From Flavobacteriaceae bacterium (GTDB lineage Bacteria > Bacteroidota > Bacteroidia > Flavobacteriales > Flavobacteriaceae), in NCBI GenBank assembly GCA_017858055.1, contig JAFMCA010000004.1, positions 1 through 64,000 of the forward strand: a DNA stretch of 64,000 bases, read 5' to 3'. Under the pieces are notes generated by a model. The model was not told where the DNA came from. It did no database searches and saw only the letters and a program-made list of their open reading frames with translations. The position numbers and the translations under genes are program-made. Positions within the stretch are counted from its first letter, which is position 1, and each line of letters opens with the position of its first letter. Shown here piece after piece: positions 54,601 through 63,091 of the stretch.

Positions 54601-54785
54601 CGGCCCCCACGAAAAGGTCCGATCGATCTGTACTGAATCGCATCGTAAACTTTCTCAGGATAGCTTACGGTTGAGACTTGAGCATTTCTCCTGTTGCGTT
54701 GTCCATAAAAAGGAGTAGCCATTAAAAAAACGAACAACGTTAAAGTCAAAAGTATAGTGGGATGTTTTGAATATCTCAGTTTCAT
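51642..54785 (-). CDS. Secreted BNR/sortilin-like beta-propeller protein (copy 2)
   Basis: This 1047-residue protein has a signal peptide ending near TPFYGQ and many Asp-box-like units (KTEDGGQTY, SVDAGKTW, SMDGGKSW, STDEGQTW, SEDGGATW, SYDGGETW, TRDGGANW, SHDDGLSW). These form VPS10/BNR propellers over most of the chain, followed by a C-terminal sandwich and helical tail. It shares length, layout and sequence blocks (SIGPFRGGRS versus NIGPGGMSGR; PDLTRNDPEK versus PDLTTNDPDK) with the protein at 17343-20483. Function unknown; no catalytic residues could be assigned. It is followed closely by hemJ. Confidence 0.8.
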   Translation of the reverse strand: MKLRYSKHPTILLTLTLFVFLMATPFYGQRNRRNAQVSTVSYPEKVYDAIQYRSIGPFRGGRSAAVTGVSGKPNLFYFGATGGGVWKTEDGGQTYENISDGYFGGSIGSVAVAQSDPNVIYVGGGEVTLRGNVSSGYGLWKSVDAGKTWVFSGLPNSRHIPRIAIHPTNPDIVYAAVLGNIYKPTKDRGVYKSMDGGKSWDKVLFSNEHSGAVELVMDPSNSRVLYASTWRVNRTPYSLNSGGEGSALWKSTDEGQTWNEISTNEGFAPGILGIMGITVSPINSQKVWAIVENKEEGGVYKSEDGGATWKHINDSRALRQRAWYYSKIYADTQDEDLVYVMNVSYHKSKDGGKTFESKNAPHGDHHDLWIAPEDNKRLIIADDGGAQISYDGGETWSTYHNQPTAQFYRVTTDNSFPYRIYVAQQDNSTLRVKYRSDGNSISEDDWEPTAGGESAHIAVDPLNNEIVYGGSYGGYLTRLNHQTNSERGINVWPDNPMGYGAEGMKYRFQWNFPIHFSKHNPKKLYTFSNHVHVSENEGQSWEIISPDLTRNDPEKLRSSGGPITQDNTSVEYYCTIFAANESPLQEGLMWVGSDDGLLHLTRDGGANWENVTPSQMPKWMMVNSVEPSSFDPAVCYVAGTLYKTGDFQPYLYKTTDYGKTWTKITNGIGAEDFTRVVRADPAKKGLLYAGTEKGMYISHDDGLSWNEFQLNLPIVPITDLTIKEHSLIVATQGRSLWILDDLTVIHQLDAKTANKEMNLFKPKDSYRTQGYASRPSLTEGTNLPNGVVVYFNIKDFDQSKDTIQLHFKEKNGKTIKTYSTASKEEVLKVSSGGNQFVWNTRYEGAETLDGMIFWSASFSGAKAVPGTYEVILERNGQTEQQEFTILSDPRAEVSVAQMQEQFEFVNRVNKTVDEAHKAIKNIRSITKKLTDFESNYGSMEETATLLEKVKGLKNEFSEIEKALYQTQNKSNQDPLNFPIRLTNKLGHLNRLVTGSDFPPTAQDEAVRQELTQRVEEQLQHYNQLISKDLAEFNAAFAELNLDYLTLK

Positions 54786-54863
54786 AGTCTTTAAATTGTG
54801 ATGAATTAAAAGTATAAATTTAATTCTGAAATAAGGTGCTCTCCAGAAAAGCTTTTCCCTGCA

Positions 54864-56210
54864 CTAAGAGGCAAAAAGCTCTTTCTTTACTGCTCGATTC
54901 AGAAAAAAGGCAGTGACAATAGTTGAAATCACGTCCGAAATTGGAAAGGCTAACCAGACCCCTTGAACCCCATATTGATAGGACAAAAGATACAGTAAAG
55001 GAATAAAAACCAAACCTTGTCTGCTCAAGGTTAACAATAAAGCAGGCAATGCTTTCCCAATAGCCTGGAAATATGCAGCCCCAATCAACTGTATTCCAAC
55101 CATAGGCAAAGCAGCGAAAACGATTTTTAATGCGCCCGGTGTTTGAGAGTTTACGACTGCATCCTTCGTGAAAAGTGTTGGGATTTGATCTGCAAAAAAC
55201 ATAATAAACAACAACACCAATGTCGCTAAAACCGTAGCATACCCTATAGAAATATTAATTACTTTTCGAACTCGATCCCAATTTTTTGCTCCGTAATTAT
55301 ACCCTGCAATTGGAAGGAAACCTTGGGTAATCCCAAAAATAGGAAAGGTTGCAAACATCAGCATCCGACTTAAAATGGCATAAACTGCTATAGTAGATTC
55401 CCCTCCAAATGAAAATAAAATATTATTTACAAGAAGAACCGTAATACTAACCATGGCTTGCCTTGCTAGAGTAACTGATCCTAAAGAAGAAATTTCTTTT
55501 ACAAGGGAAGCGTCTAATCTAAAAGCACTCCATTTTGGACGAAGCACTGATTTTTTAGATACAAAAAAATAAACAATATAGGCTGCACATACACCATAAG
55601 ATAGCGTTGTTGCCCATGCGGCACCCATCATTCCCCAATCAAAAACACGGATAAATACATAATCCAATACTAAATTGGAAACGGAAGGTAAAAGCATGGC
55701 ATACATTGCGTTTTTCGGTTTCCCTTCGGCACGTATCGTATTGTTCGACATCATGCAAAAAGCGAGTACCGGCACACCGTACATCACAATAACGTAATAG
55801 GTTTTGGCCAAGGAAAACAGGCTCCCTTTCCCTCCAAAAATTGGGAGGATTTCATTGACAAAAAACAAGCCAAAAAAGACTACAATGATGGTTAATAAAA
55901 ATGTTAGGGTAATCTGATTGGCAAAAGTTCGCTCTGCCTTGTTATGATGGTGTTCTCCTAAGGCTCTAGAGATTATGGAGGCTCCACCAACTCCTATGGA
56001 CATTCCTAGAGCAGCAATAAAAAAAGACACCGGCAAAACTACATTGATGGCTGCAATAGCCTCTGAGCCGATCCACTGACCAACAAAAATAGTGTCGATC
56101 AGGATATTAAGTGACATCACTAATATCCCTATAGAGGCAGGAACGGCTTGTTGTATTAATAATTTGGGTATGGACTGAATTCCTAAAGCGGCTGTTGACT
56201 TTAAACTCAT
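54864..56210 (-). CDS. MATE family efflux transporter
   Basis: This 448-residue inner-membrane protein has twelve hydrophobic segments in two halves of six, with MATE-type features such as PASIGILVMSLNILIDTIFVG near the N-terminus and GITQGFLPIAGYNYGA at the start of the second half. Family members export cationic drugs or metabolites using a sodium or proton gradient. It overlaps the hemH gene by four bases, so it is expressed with ferrochelatase; export of a heme-pathway compound is possible but unproven. Confidence 0.92.
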   Translation of the reverse strand: MSLKSTAALGIQSIPKLLIQQAVPASIGILVMSLNILIDTIFVGQWIGSEAIAAINVVLPVSFFIAALGMSIGVGGASIISRALGEHHHNKAERTFANQITLTFLLTIIVVFFGLFFVNEILPIFGGKGSLFSLAKTYYVIVMYGVPVLAFCMMSNNTIRAEGKPKNAMYAMLLPSVSNLVLDYVFIRVFDWGMMGAAWATTLSYGVCAAYIVYFFVSKKSVLRPKWSAFRLDASLVKEISSLGSVTLARQAMVSITVLLVNNILFSFGGESTIAVYAILSRMLMFATFPIFGITQGFLPIAGYNYGAKNWDRVRKVINISIGYATVLATLVLLFIMFFADQIPTLFTKDAVVNSQTPGALKIVFAALPMVGIQLIGAAYFQAIGKALPALLLTLSRQGLVFIPLLYLLSYQYGVQGVWLAFPISDVISTIVTAFFLNRAVKKELFAS

Positions 56211-57238
56211 TGAGCCATTTCTTTAAGGGCCCATTCGTCTATCCATCTACTCATTACATTCACCCAATCTTCTCTGTCGTTCACACAAGGAATTACATGT
56301 AGTTTTTTTCCTCCGTTGTCTTCAAAATCTTCAGCTGCTTCCATCCCAATCTCCTCTAAGGTTTCCAAACAGTCTGAAATAAAAGCTGGAGTTACTATGG
56401 CCAATTCTTTCGTTCCGTTTTTCGCAAAAGCTTCAACCGTTTTGTCGGTGTAAGGTTTTAACCAAGACCCCAAAATGGAAACTCGAGATTGAAAACTTGT
56501 AGAATAAGTTCCTTCTTTTAATTCTAAATATGCTGCTACGTTTTGAGTCGTCTTTTCACATTGATGTCTATAGCAATAGGCATGGGCAGGGGAATCCTCA
56601 AAACAACATTTACAATCCATTTTACAATGCGATTTGGTAATGTCTGATTTGCGAATATGCCGTTCTGGAACTCCGTGATAAGAAAACAAAAGATGCTCCC
56701 AGTTTTTTCCTTTTAGTGACTCCTGTATGGTATTGGAAAGTACACGGATATAATCAGGATGATCGTAAAAAGCTGGCAAAGATGTAAATTCCATATGAGG
56801 AAAATGCTTTGCTCTAATCTCTTCAGCCAATACCAAAATCGTTTCTGTAGTTGCCATGGCAAACTGAGGATAGAGAGGGAGAAGTAAAACTTCCGTTACC
56901 CCTTTTTTTGCAAGGGCATCCAAACCAAAATGAATGGATGGGTTGCCATATCGCATTGCAAGTTCAACAGGGATACTTACTTTGTTTTGAACTTTTTCAA
57001 GGAGTCTTTCTGAGAGGACAATTAATGGAGAACCTTCCTTCCACCAAATTTTGCGATAGGCTTTTGCGGATTTTTTCGGTCGTGTATTTAAAATAATTCC
57101 TTTAACTAAAAATGTTCGGAACCATTTGGGTAAATCGATAACCCTCTCATCCATTAAAAACTCATCTAAATACGACTTAACATCTTCGGTTTCGGTACTA
57201 TCTGGAGAGCCCAGATTAACTAATAGTACTCCTTTCAT
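56207..57238 (-). CDS. hemH: Ferrochelatase
   Basis: I take the ATG at 57238 (MKGVLLVNLGSP, about 343 residues); one six bases upstream is in frame. The enzyme inserts ferrous iron into protoporphyrin IX. The metal-binding His is in FSYHGVPERH, and the second acidic motif is in SDCLETLEEIGMEA. A cysteine-rich segment (HCKMDCKCCFEDSPAHAYCYRHQC) lies in the middle, as in ferrochelatases that carry an iron-sulfur cluster. It lies between the AraC-type regulator and the MATE gene on one transcript. Confidence 0.95.
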   Translation of the reverse strand: MKGVLLVNLGSPDSTETEDVKSYLDEFLMDERVIDLPKWFRTFLVKGIILNTRPKKSAKAYRKIWWKEGSPLIVLSERLLEKVQNKVSIPVELAMRYGNPSIHFGLDALAKKGVTEVLLLPLYPQFAMATTETILVLAEEIRAKHFPHMEFTSLPAFYDHPDYIRVLSNTIQESLKGKNWEHLLFSYHGVPERHIRKSDITKSHCKMDCKCCFEDSPAHAYCYRHQCEKTTQNVAAYLELKEGTYSTSFQSRVSILGSWLKPYTDKTVEAFAKNGTKELAIVTPAFISDCLETLEEIGMEAAEDFEDNGGKKLHVIPCVNDREDWVNVMSRWIDEWALKEMAQ

Positions 57239-57249
57239 GAACAAATTTT

Positions 57250-58137
57250 TTACGAAGATACTGAACCTAAATATTTCTTAGGAGTGGTTCCATATTTCTT
57301 TTTGAAGGCTGCAATAAAATGACTGGCCGTGCTGTAGCCAAGTTTTAAGCCTACTTCATTGACATTGTATTTTTGAGAATTTAACATTCTACAGGCTTCT
57401 TCCATTTTATGGTCTAAGAGGTATGCATATACCGTATCCCCATAAAGTTCCTTAAAACCCTCTTTTAATTTTTTCAAAGAAAGTCCAATTTCGACGGCTA
57501 GGCTTTCCAAGGAAGGAGGTGTCGTCATTCGCTCCAAAATTATTTCTTTGGCCTGACGAATTTTTCTAACATTCTCCTCATCTACCAAAAAAGGACATTG
57601 TGCAATGGATGGATCTTCACTTTTATTAAAGTAAAGACTGAGTAATTCATATACCTTCCCTTTGATATAAAGTGCTTTAATACTGTCGTGAATTTTCGAT
57701 TGAAGTATCTGACTCAAAACAACAGCTATGGAGGAGGAAAACTCCTGATTGTCATAGAATTTTTTTGAGCTGTTTTCAGGACTCAAAAATGGAATATGAT
57801 CGGCATCTGAAGAAAACAATGCGTGAAATTTAGTGATTGAAATCAAGACGCTAATCAACCATGTGTTGGGACTGAGTTCCACATCAATGGGCAATTTTTT
57901 TACAGGATTATAAAGGAGCATGGAATGATTTTCATAAAGTGGAAATGTATAGCTACCCTCATTGTAAATAAAATTCAGATTCCCTTTTAAGCAGAAGTGA
58001 AATTGCAAATAGTCTTGAGCAACATGATGAGTCAAGTGTTTAACTGCATCCTGGTCATTTTTCGTTCTTAAAACAACACATCCCACCCCAATTTCTGTTG
58101 TCTCAAAAGAACTTTTACCGTTATTTTTATCCTCCAT
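57250..58137 (-). CDS. AraC-family transcriptional regulator beside heme genes
   Basis: This 295-residue protein has a cupin-like N-terminal sensing part (HFCLKGNLNFIYNEGSY) and a C-terminal double helix-turn-helix (about 195-290, LESLAVEIGLSLKKLKEGFKE and VNEVGLKLGYSTASHFIAAF). The DNA-binding part resembles PchR-type iron/siderophore regulators. It stands between hemH (12 bases downstream) and the divergent hemA operon, so it is well placed to control both in response to iron or heme; this is inference. No clear -7 element was found on its strand. Confidence 0.87.
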   Translation of the reverse strand: MEDKNNGKSSFETTEIGVGCVVLRTKNDQDAVKHLTHHVAQDYLQFHFCLKGNLNFIYNEGSYTFPLYENHSMLLYNPVKKLPIDVELSPNTWLISVLISITKFHALFSSDADHIPFLSPENSSKKFYDNQEFSSSIAVVLSQILQSKIHDSIKALYIKGKVYELLSLYFNKSEDPSIAQCPFLVDEENVRKIRQAKEIILERMTTPPSLESLAVEIGLSLKKLKEGFKELYGDTVYAYLLDHKMEEACRMLNSQKYNVNEVGLKLGYSTASHFIAAFKKKYGTTPKKYLGSVSS

Positions 58138-58287
58138 AAAATGATAATTAAAATGAATCCTTTCCGATTACAATTCAAAATTTTATATAAAAATAAGCCT
58201 TTTCAAGGAGTTACAAGAATACTTATAAAAAAACCTTAAGGGACATTTATAAACTTTATAGCGTTATTTTTTAGACACACACTCTTT

Positions 58288-58295
58288 TATTTTTG
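58288..58295 (+). promoter_or_regulatory. Candidate -7 element of the hemACDEF operon
   Basis: TATTTTTG is a full TAnnTTTG match located 23 bases before the TTG start of hemA. A transcript starting near 58299 has no ATG in the hemA frame, which supports the TTG start. The upstream box is weak, which would suit activator control. Confidence 0.5.
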
Positions 58296-58318
58296 TACTC
58301 GAATTTAAACGAATCTCA

Positions 58319-59533
58319 TTGACCAAAATAAAGTCATTTTTTGCTGTTGGTGTAAGCCACAAAACCGCTTCAATAGATCAAAGGGGACATTTTAGTTTTA
58401 GTGATTCGAATCTGCACGGTTTGTTTTTGGATGCCAAAGAAAAAAGAATCCAAGACTTATTGATTATCAACACCTGTAACCGTACCGAGATTTATGGCTG
58501 GACCAGTTCACATGATGTCCTAAAGAATCTATTGCTTACGCATTCTGAAGGGACCCAAGAAATCTTTGATGAAATCGGTTACACCTTACAAGGTGAAGAA
58601 GGATTCCATCATTTGTTTCGAGTTGGGACTGGTTTAGAAAGTCAAATATTAGGTGATTTTGAAATCATTGGACAAATCAAGCAAAGTTTTTATCGCTCAA
58701 AAAAAATGGGGCTCGCCCATGGGAATCTTGAACGATTAACCAACTCTGTAATTCAAGCGAGCAAACGTATTAAAACCGAAACTCAGATCTCCAGTGGAGC
58801 TACTTCAGTAGCTTTTGCTTCGGTACAATACATTTTACAAAATGTCCCCGATATTTCAAAAAAGAACATCTTGCTTTTTGGAACAGGTAAAATCGGGGCA
58901 AATACTTGTGAAAATCTGGTTAAACACAGTCAAAATGATCATATTGTTCTTATCAACAGAACTCAAGAAAAGGCCGAAAAAATAGCGGGTAAATTTCCGG
59001 TACAGGTAAAACCCTTTGGAGAATTAGCCGCTTCTATTCGGGAGTGTGATGTCCTTATTGTGGCTACCAGTTCTCAAAAGCCTACTATTACAGCTGACCT
59101 CATTCACAACCAAAAACCTTTACTCATCTTGGATCTTTCCCTTCCCAGAAATGTTGATGCTAAAATAAAAGACAGACCCAACACTCAAGTGATTCACCTT
59201 GATGAACTTTCTCAAATTACAGACGCTACGTTTGAGAAAAGAAAAAAATTCATTCCTCAGGCTGAAAAAATCATTGCGTTGGTCCAACAAGAATTTATGG
59301 AATGGGTAACGCATCGTAAATACGTCCCAACCTTAAAAGCATTTAAGGAAAAAATAAGTACCCCTACAGCTAATACTGAACTGCTCCCTGAAAGGGATTT
59401 GGATTATATGGCACAGAAAATCATGGGACAAGTTGCTGCCTATCTTAGATCAAATCCACACAAAGCTGATGAAACCGTGCATCTTTTGCAAGAAGTTTTT
59501 GAGTTGAACCCTGAGCGTTTTATTAAGAAATGA
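58319..59533 (+). CDS. hemA: Glutamyl-tRNA reductase (TTG start)
   Basis: This 404-residue enzyme reduces glutamyl-tRNA to glutamate-1-semialdehyde, the first committed step of tetrapyrrole synthesis. The catalytic cysteine is Cys53 in INTCNRTEIYG. The NADPH-binding part begins at ILLFGTGKIGANTCENL, and a C-terminal dimerisation helix follows. The start appears to be TTG at 58319: the N-terminus FFAVGVSHKTASIDQRGHF needs about this start to match homologs, and there is no in-frame ATG upstream. A weak start could limit flux. It overlaps hemC by four bases. Confidence 0.95.
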   Translation: MTKIKSFFAVGVSHKTASIDQRGHFSFSDSNLHGLFLDAKEKRIQDLLIINTCNRTEIYGWTSSHDVLKNLLLTHSEGTQEIFDEIGYTLQGEEGFHHLFRVGTGLESQILGDFEIIGQIKQSFYRSKKMGLAHGNLERLTNSVIQASKRIKTETQISSGATSVAFASVQYILQNVPDISKKNILLFGTGKIGANTCENLVKHSQNDHIVLINRTQEKAEKIAGKFPVQVKPFGELAASIRECDVLIVATSSQKPTITADLIHNQKPLLILDLSLPRNVDAKIKDRPNTQVIHLDELSQITDATFEKRKKFIPQAEKIIALVQQEFMEWVTHRKYVPTLKAFKEKISTPTANTELLPERDLDYMAQKIMGQVAAYLRSNPHKADETVHLLQEVFELNPERFIKK

Positions 59534-60432
59534 TACGGATTGGAACTCGGAAAAGCACACTAGCCCTCTGGCAAGCGAATCAAGTTAAAGATCAATTGGA
59601 TGCGCTAGGGGCTCAGACCGTAATCGTGCCCATCGAAAGCGAAGGAGACCAAAACCTAACCGACCCGCTTTATCAAATGGGAATTCAAGGAATTTTCACC
59701 AAAGCTTTGGACCAAGCACTTCTTCTCAATAAAATCGATCTGGCAGTTCACAGTCTTAAAGACGTGCCTACATTAATGGCGCAAGGAATTGAAATTAGTG
59801 CAGTATTAGCTCGTGGTTCCCATTGGGATGTGCTCGTACCCCGACAAGAAAATACCCCTCTCCCTAAAAAAAACTGTATCGGCACAGGAAGTTTAAGAAG
59901 AAAAGCCCAGTGGCTTAGACGATATCCCAATTACAGCGTAGAAAATCTCCGAGGAAATGTCCAAAAACGCATAGAAAAACTAAACCACTCCACATGGGAA
60001 GGAGCCATTTTCGCTCAAGCTGGGCTCGAGCGATTGGGACTTAAGAATTTAAACTATGAAACACTTGACTGGATGATCCCTGCTCCAGCACAAGGGATTG
60101 TCGGTATTGCAAGTTTGGTAACCAATACCAAACTCCATCCTCTTTTGAACCAAATGAATTGTACCCTTACAGCACTTTGCGCAACTGTTGAACGTACTTT
60201 TTTAAATACCCTAGAAGGGGGGTGTACCGCGCCTATCGGTGCTTTCTCTGAAATAAAAAACAACACTTTGTATTTTAAAGGCGGGCTGTTTTCACTTGAC
60301 GGAAAAGATGCCATCCTCTTGGAAGAGGAAGTTCTTGTAAACCACGCTGCTGAGTTTGGAATTAAAGCCGCACAAAAAATATTAGCTCAAGGGGGGGCAT
60401 CCTTAATGCAACAAATAAAATCCCAAATGTAA
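59530..60432 (+). CDS. hemC: Hydroxymethylbilane synthase (porphobilinogen deaminase)
   Basis: This 300-residue enzyme polymerises four porphobilinogens into hydroxymethylbilane. The dipyrromethane cofactor is attached to Cys232 in LEGGCTAPIGAF, and the catalytic aspartate is Asp78 in HSLKDVP. N-terminal IRIGTRKSTLALWQA is the family signature. The ATG overlaps the hemA stop (ATGA), so translation is coupled. It is followed by hemD after one base. Confidence 0.97.
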   Translation: MIRIGTRKSTLALWQANQVKDQLDALGAQTVIVPIESEGDQNLTDPLYQMGIQGIFTKALDQALLLNKIDLAVHSLKDVPTLMAQGIEISAVLARGSHWDVLVPRQENTPLPKKNCIGTGSLRRKAQWLRRYPNYSVENLRGNVQKRIEKLNHSTWEGAIFAQAGLERLGLKNLNYETLDWMIPAPAQGIVGIASLVTNTKLHPLLNQMNCTLTALCATVERTFLNTLEGGCTAPIGAFSEIKNNTLYFKGGLFSLDGKDAILLEEEVLVNHAAEFGIKAAQKILAQGGASLMQQIKSQM

Positions 60433-60433
60433 G

Positions 60434-61111
60434 ATGCGACTACTAGCAACCAAACATCTTGCTCCTTCCTTTAGAGACCGTCTGATACAACATGGTTTTT
60501 CTCTCATTGAACAACCCTTCATACAGATCCAGGAACTTCCATTCCAAAAAAAAGAAATCCATAATAACTTAATTTTTACGAGTCAAAATGCAGTAAAAAT
60601 TGCGTTTTCTAAAGAAGAAATCACAACGCAAATCCAAGGGAGAAAATATTATTGTGTCGGTGAAAAAACAAAAACTCTTATTGAGAAAAATGGTCAAATA
60701 GTGATCAAAATGTCTCCAAATGCAGCGGAATTGGTTCAATTTTTAATTAAAAAGGGGCAAAATGAGCAATTTTCATTTTTCTGTGGAAAACTTCGTCGCC
60801 CCGAAATTGAGACTCAACTGTTTGAAAATAAGATAGAATTCAACACCCATAAAATCTACGATACCCTTATCACTCCTGTAGAAATAAACAAGGTCTTTGA
60901 TGGGGTGCTCTTTTTTAGTCCGTCTGCCGTAATAAGTTATTTTAAAACCAATACTTGGAATTCAGAAACTCATGGGTTTTGCATTGGGAATACTACTGCA
61001 GCAGAACTGGCTAAACACACAAAGAATTTCAGTGTCGCTAAAGAGCCTACCGATGCCCAACTTTTACTCAGCATTCACAACTATTATACTCAACACCATG
61101 CTCAAAAATGA
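60434..61111 (+). CDS. hemD: Uroporphyrinogen-III synthase
   Basis: This 225-residue enzyme closes hydroxymethylbilane with inversion of ring D. HemD sequences are very divergent; support comes from the two-domain alpha/beta pattern, the segments [27 protein letters not shown] and [14 protein letters not shown], and the position between hemC and hemE. The 3' end overlaps the hemE start by 14 bases. Confidence 0.9.
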   Translation: MRLLATKHLAPSFRDRLIQHGFSLIEQPFIQIQELPFQKKEIHNNLIFTSQNAVKIAFSKEEITTQIQGRKYYCVGEKTKTLIEKNGQIVIKMSPNAAELVQFLIKKGQNEQFSFFCGKLRRPEIETQLFENKIEFNTHKIYDTLITPVEINKVFDGVLFFSPSAVISYFKTNTWNSETHGFCIGNTTAAELAKHTKNFSVAKEPTDAQLLLSIHNYYTQHHAQK

Positions 61112-62120
61112 TTTGTTTTTAAAAGCCCTTAGAGGGGAAACCGTAACCAGACCCCCTGTATGGATGATGCGTCAAGCGGGACGATATTTACCAGACTTTA
61201 TGGTGTTAAAAGAAAAATATGATTTTTTTACTCGTTGTCAAACCCCCGAGTTAGCTACCGAAATCACCCTCATGCCGATAGACCAAATTGGTCCCGATGC
61301 AGCTATCTTATTTAGCGATATTTTAGTTGTCCTTCAAGCCATGCAGATTCCTGTAGAAATGAAAGAGAGTGTGGGACCATGGCTTCCCAAGCCAATCCGT
61401 TCACAAGCGGAGGTTGACCAAGTGATTCTTCCGGATATACACGAACACCTTGGGTATGTTCTAGATGCGGTTAAAATGACCAAACAAGAGCTTGCTAACC
61501 GAGTTCCGCTTATTGGCTTTGCTGGATCCCCTTGGACGCTACTTTGTTATGCCGTTCAGGGGCAAGGTTCGAAAACGTTTGATAAAGCCAAAGCTTTTTG
61601 TTTTAGTCAACCGGAATCAGCCCACGAGCTCCTCCAAAAAATCACCACTACTACCATTGCCTATTTAAAAGAAAAGGTCAAATCCGGTGTCGATGCAGTA
61701 CAAATTTTTGATTCATGGGGTGGACTTCTTTCTCCAGAGGATTACCAAATTTTTTCTTGGCCCTATATTCAACAAATCATCGATGCATTAAAAGAAGAAA
61801 TCCCTGTAATTGTCTTTGGAAAAGGATGCTGGTTTGCACTTCATGAAATGGGAAAATCTGGTGCATCAGCATTGGGTGTGGACTGGACTTGCTCTGCAAG
61901 AAATGCTCGATATCTCTCTGGTGGACAGATTACACTCCAAGGAAATTTTGATCCCGCAAGATTACTTTCCCCCATCCCTGAAATTACAGAAGCGGTTTAT
62001 AAAATGATCAATGAATTCGGAAAAGATCGTTACATTGTCAATCTAGGGCATGGCATTTTGCCTAACATCCCTGTTGATCATGCCAAAGCATTTGTAGATG
62101 CTGTGAAATCCTATTATTAA
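61098..62120 (+). CDS. hemE: Uroporphyrinogen decarboxylase
   Basis: This enzyme of about 340 residues removes four carboxyl groups from uroporphyrinogen III to make coproporphyrinogen III. The ATG at 61098 gives [14 protein letters not shown], the family N-terminus; a longer frame from 60972 runs within hemD and is not the start. Substrate-binding motifs [25 protein letters not shown] and NLGHGI are present. It overlaps hemD by 14 bases and is followed by hemF after 17. Confidence 0.97.
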   Translation: MLKNDLFLKALRGETVTRPPVWMMRQAGRYLPDFMVLKEKYDFFTRCQTPELATEITLMPIDQIGPDAAILFSDILVVLQAMQIPVEMKESVGPWLPKPIRSQAEVDQVILPDIHEHLGYVLDAVKMTKQELANRVPLIGFAGSPWTLLCYAVQGQGSKTFDKAKAFCFSQPESAHELLQKITTTTIAYLKEKVKSGVDAVQIFDSWGGLLSPEDYQIFSWPYIQQIIDALKEEIPVIVFGKGCWFALHEMGKSGASALGVDWTCSARNARYLSGGQITLQGNFDPARLLSPIPEITEAVYKMINEFGKDRYIVNLGHGILPNIPVDHAKAFVDAVKSYY

Positions 62121-62137
62121 ATGAACCTGCCTACACC

Positions 62138-63040
62138 ATGAAAAATCGGTTTTACACTTACATTCAAAAACTTCAAAATGAGATTACTCTTGCCTTGGAG
62201 GGTGTTGATGGTAAAGCACGATTCAAAGAAGACGTGTGGACGCGTTCAGAAGGGGGCGGAGGACAAAGTCGTATTCTTGAAAATGGTGCCGTAATAGAAA
62301 AAGGAGGGGTAAATATTTCGGCAGTTCATGGACCATTACCCAAAAGCATGCAAAGCTATTTTAAAGTAGGTGATGTTAATTTTTATGCCTGTGGATTGAG
62401 TTTGGTTCTTCATCCTAAAAATCCAATGGCCCCTACTGTTCACGCCAATTGGCGATATTTTGAAATGTATGACAAATCCAATACCCTTATTGATCAATGG
62501 TTTGGTGGTGGACTTGATTTGACTCCCTACTACCTTTTTGAAGAGGATGCAATTCATTTTCATCAGCAATGTAAAACCGCTTGTGATGTGCACCACCCCG
62601 ATTTTTATTCCGACTTTAAAGCCCATTGCGACAACTATTTTTATAACGAACACCGGGAGGAAGCACGAGGTATCGGAGGTTTGTTTTTTGACTATCTCAA
62701 AGCAAACCCTACCATTGGTATCGAAGATCGATACAATTTTGTTACAACTGTTGGGGATGCCTTTCTTGAGGCTTACCTTCCCATATTAAAGAAACGAAAA
62801 GATCTTCCCTACACCAAAGCACAAAGAGATTGGCAGGAAATCCGGAGAGGACGTTATGTAGAATTCAATCTAATCCATGATAAAGGAACCCTCTTTGGAC
62901 TCAAAACTAAAGGCCGAATGGAGAGTATTTTAATGAGTCTTCCTCCTCATGTTCAGTGGCGTTACGATTATCAACCGGAAGAAGGAAGTGAAGAAGCAAA
63001 ACTTCTAGCGGTTTTAAAAAATCCAAAAGAATGGGTCTAA
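62138..63040 (+). CDS. hemF: Oxygen-dependent coproporphyrinogen-III oxidase
   Basis: This 300-residue enzyme uses molecular oxygen to convert coproporphyrinogen III to protoporphyrinogen IX. Family motifs include WTRSEGGGGQSRIL, HANWRYFEM, WFGGGLDLTPYY and EIRRGRYVEFNL. Choice of the oxygen-dependent form agrees with aerobic respiration through ACIII. It is the last hem gene of the run in this window. The product is the substrate of HemJ at 51099-51635. Confidence 0.97.
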   Translation: MKNRFYTYIQKLQNEITLALEGVDGKARFKEDVWTRSEGGGGQSRILENGAVIEKGGVNISAVHGPLPKSMQSYFKVGDVNFYACGLSLVLHPKNPMAPTVHANWRYFEMYDKSNTLIDQWFGGGLDLTPYYLFEEDAIHFHQQCKTACDVHHPDFYSDFKAHCDNYFYNEHREEARGIGGLFFDYLKANPTIGIEDRYNFVTTVGDAFLEAYLPILKKRKDLPYTKAQRDWQEIRRGRYVEFNLIHDKGTLFGLKTKGRMESILMSLPPHVQWRYDYQPEEGSEEAKLLAVLKNPKEWV

Positions 63041-63091
63041 ATCGAAATTCTACATTTCAGTTTTTGTATTTTAATTGCAAAATGAATCCCT

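Noticed and set aside
54314-54718. 134-codon open frame antisense to the second BNR gene
   Set aside because: Composition is low-complexity (His/Leu/Gln/Arg) as expected for the complement of the Asp-box region.
60972-61097. Extended N-terminus of hemE
   Set aside because: The extra 42 codons lie in another frame of hemD and do not resemble HemE; the family N-terminus begins at 61098.
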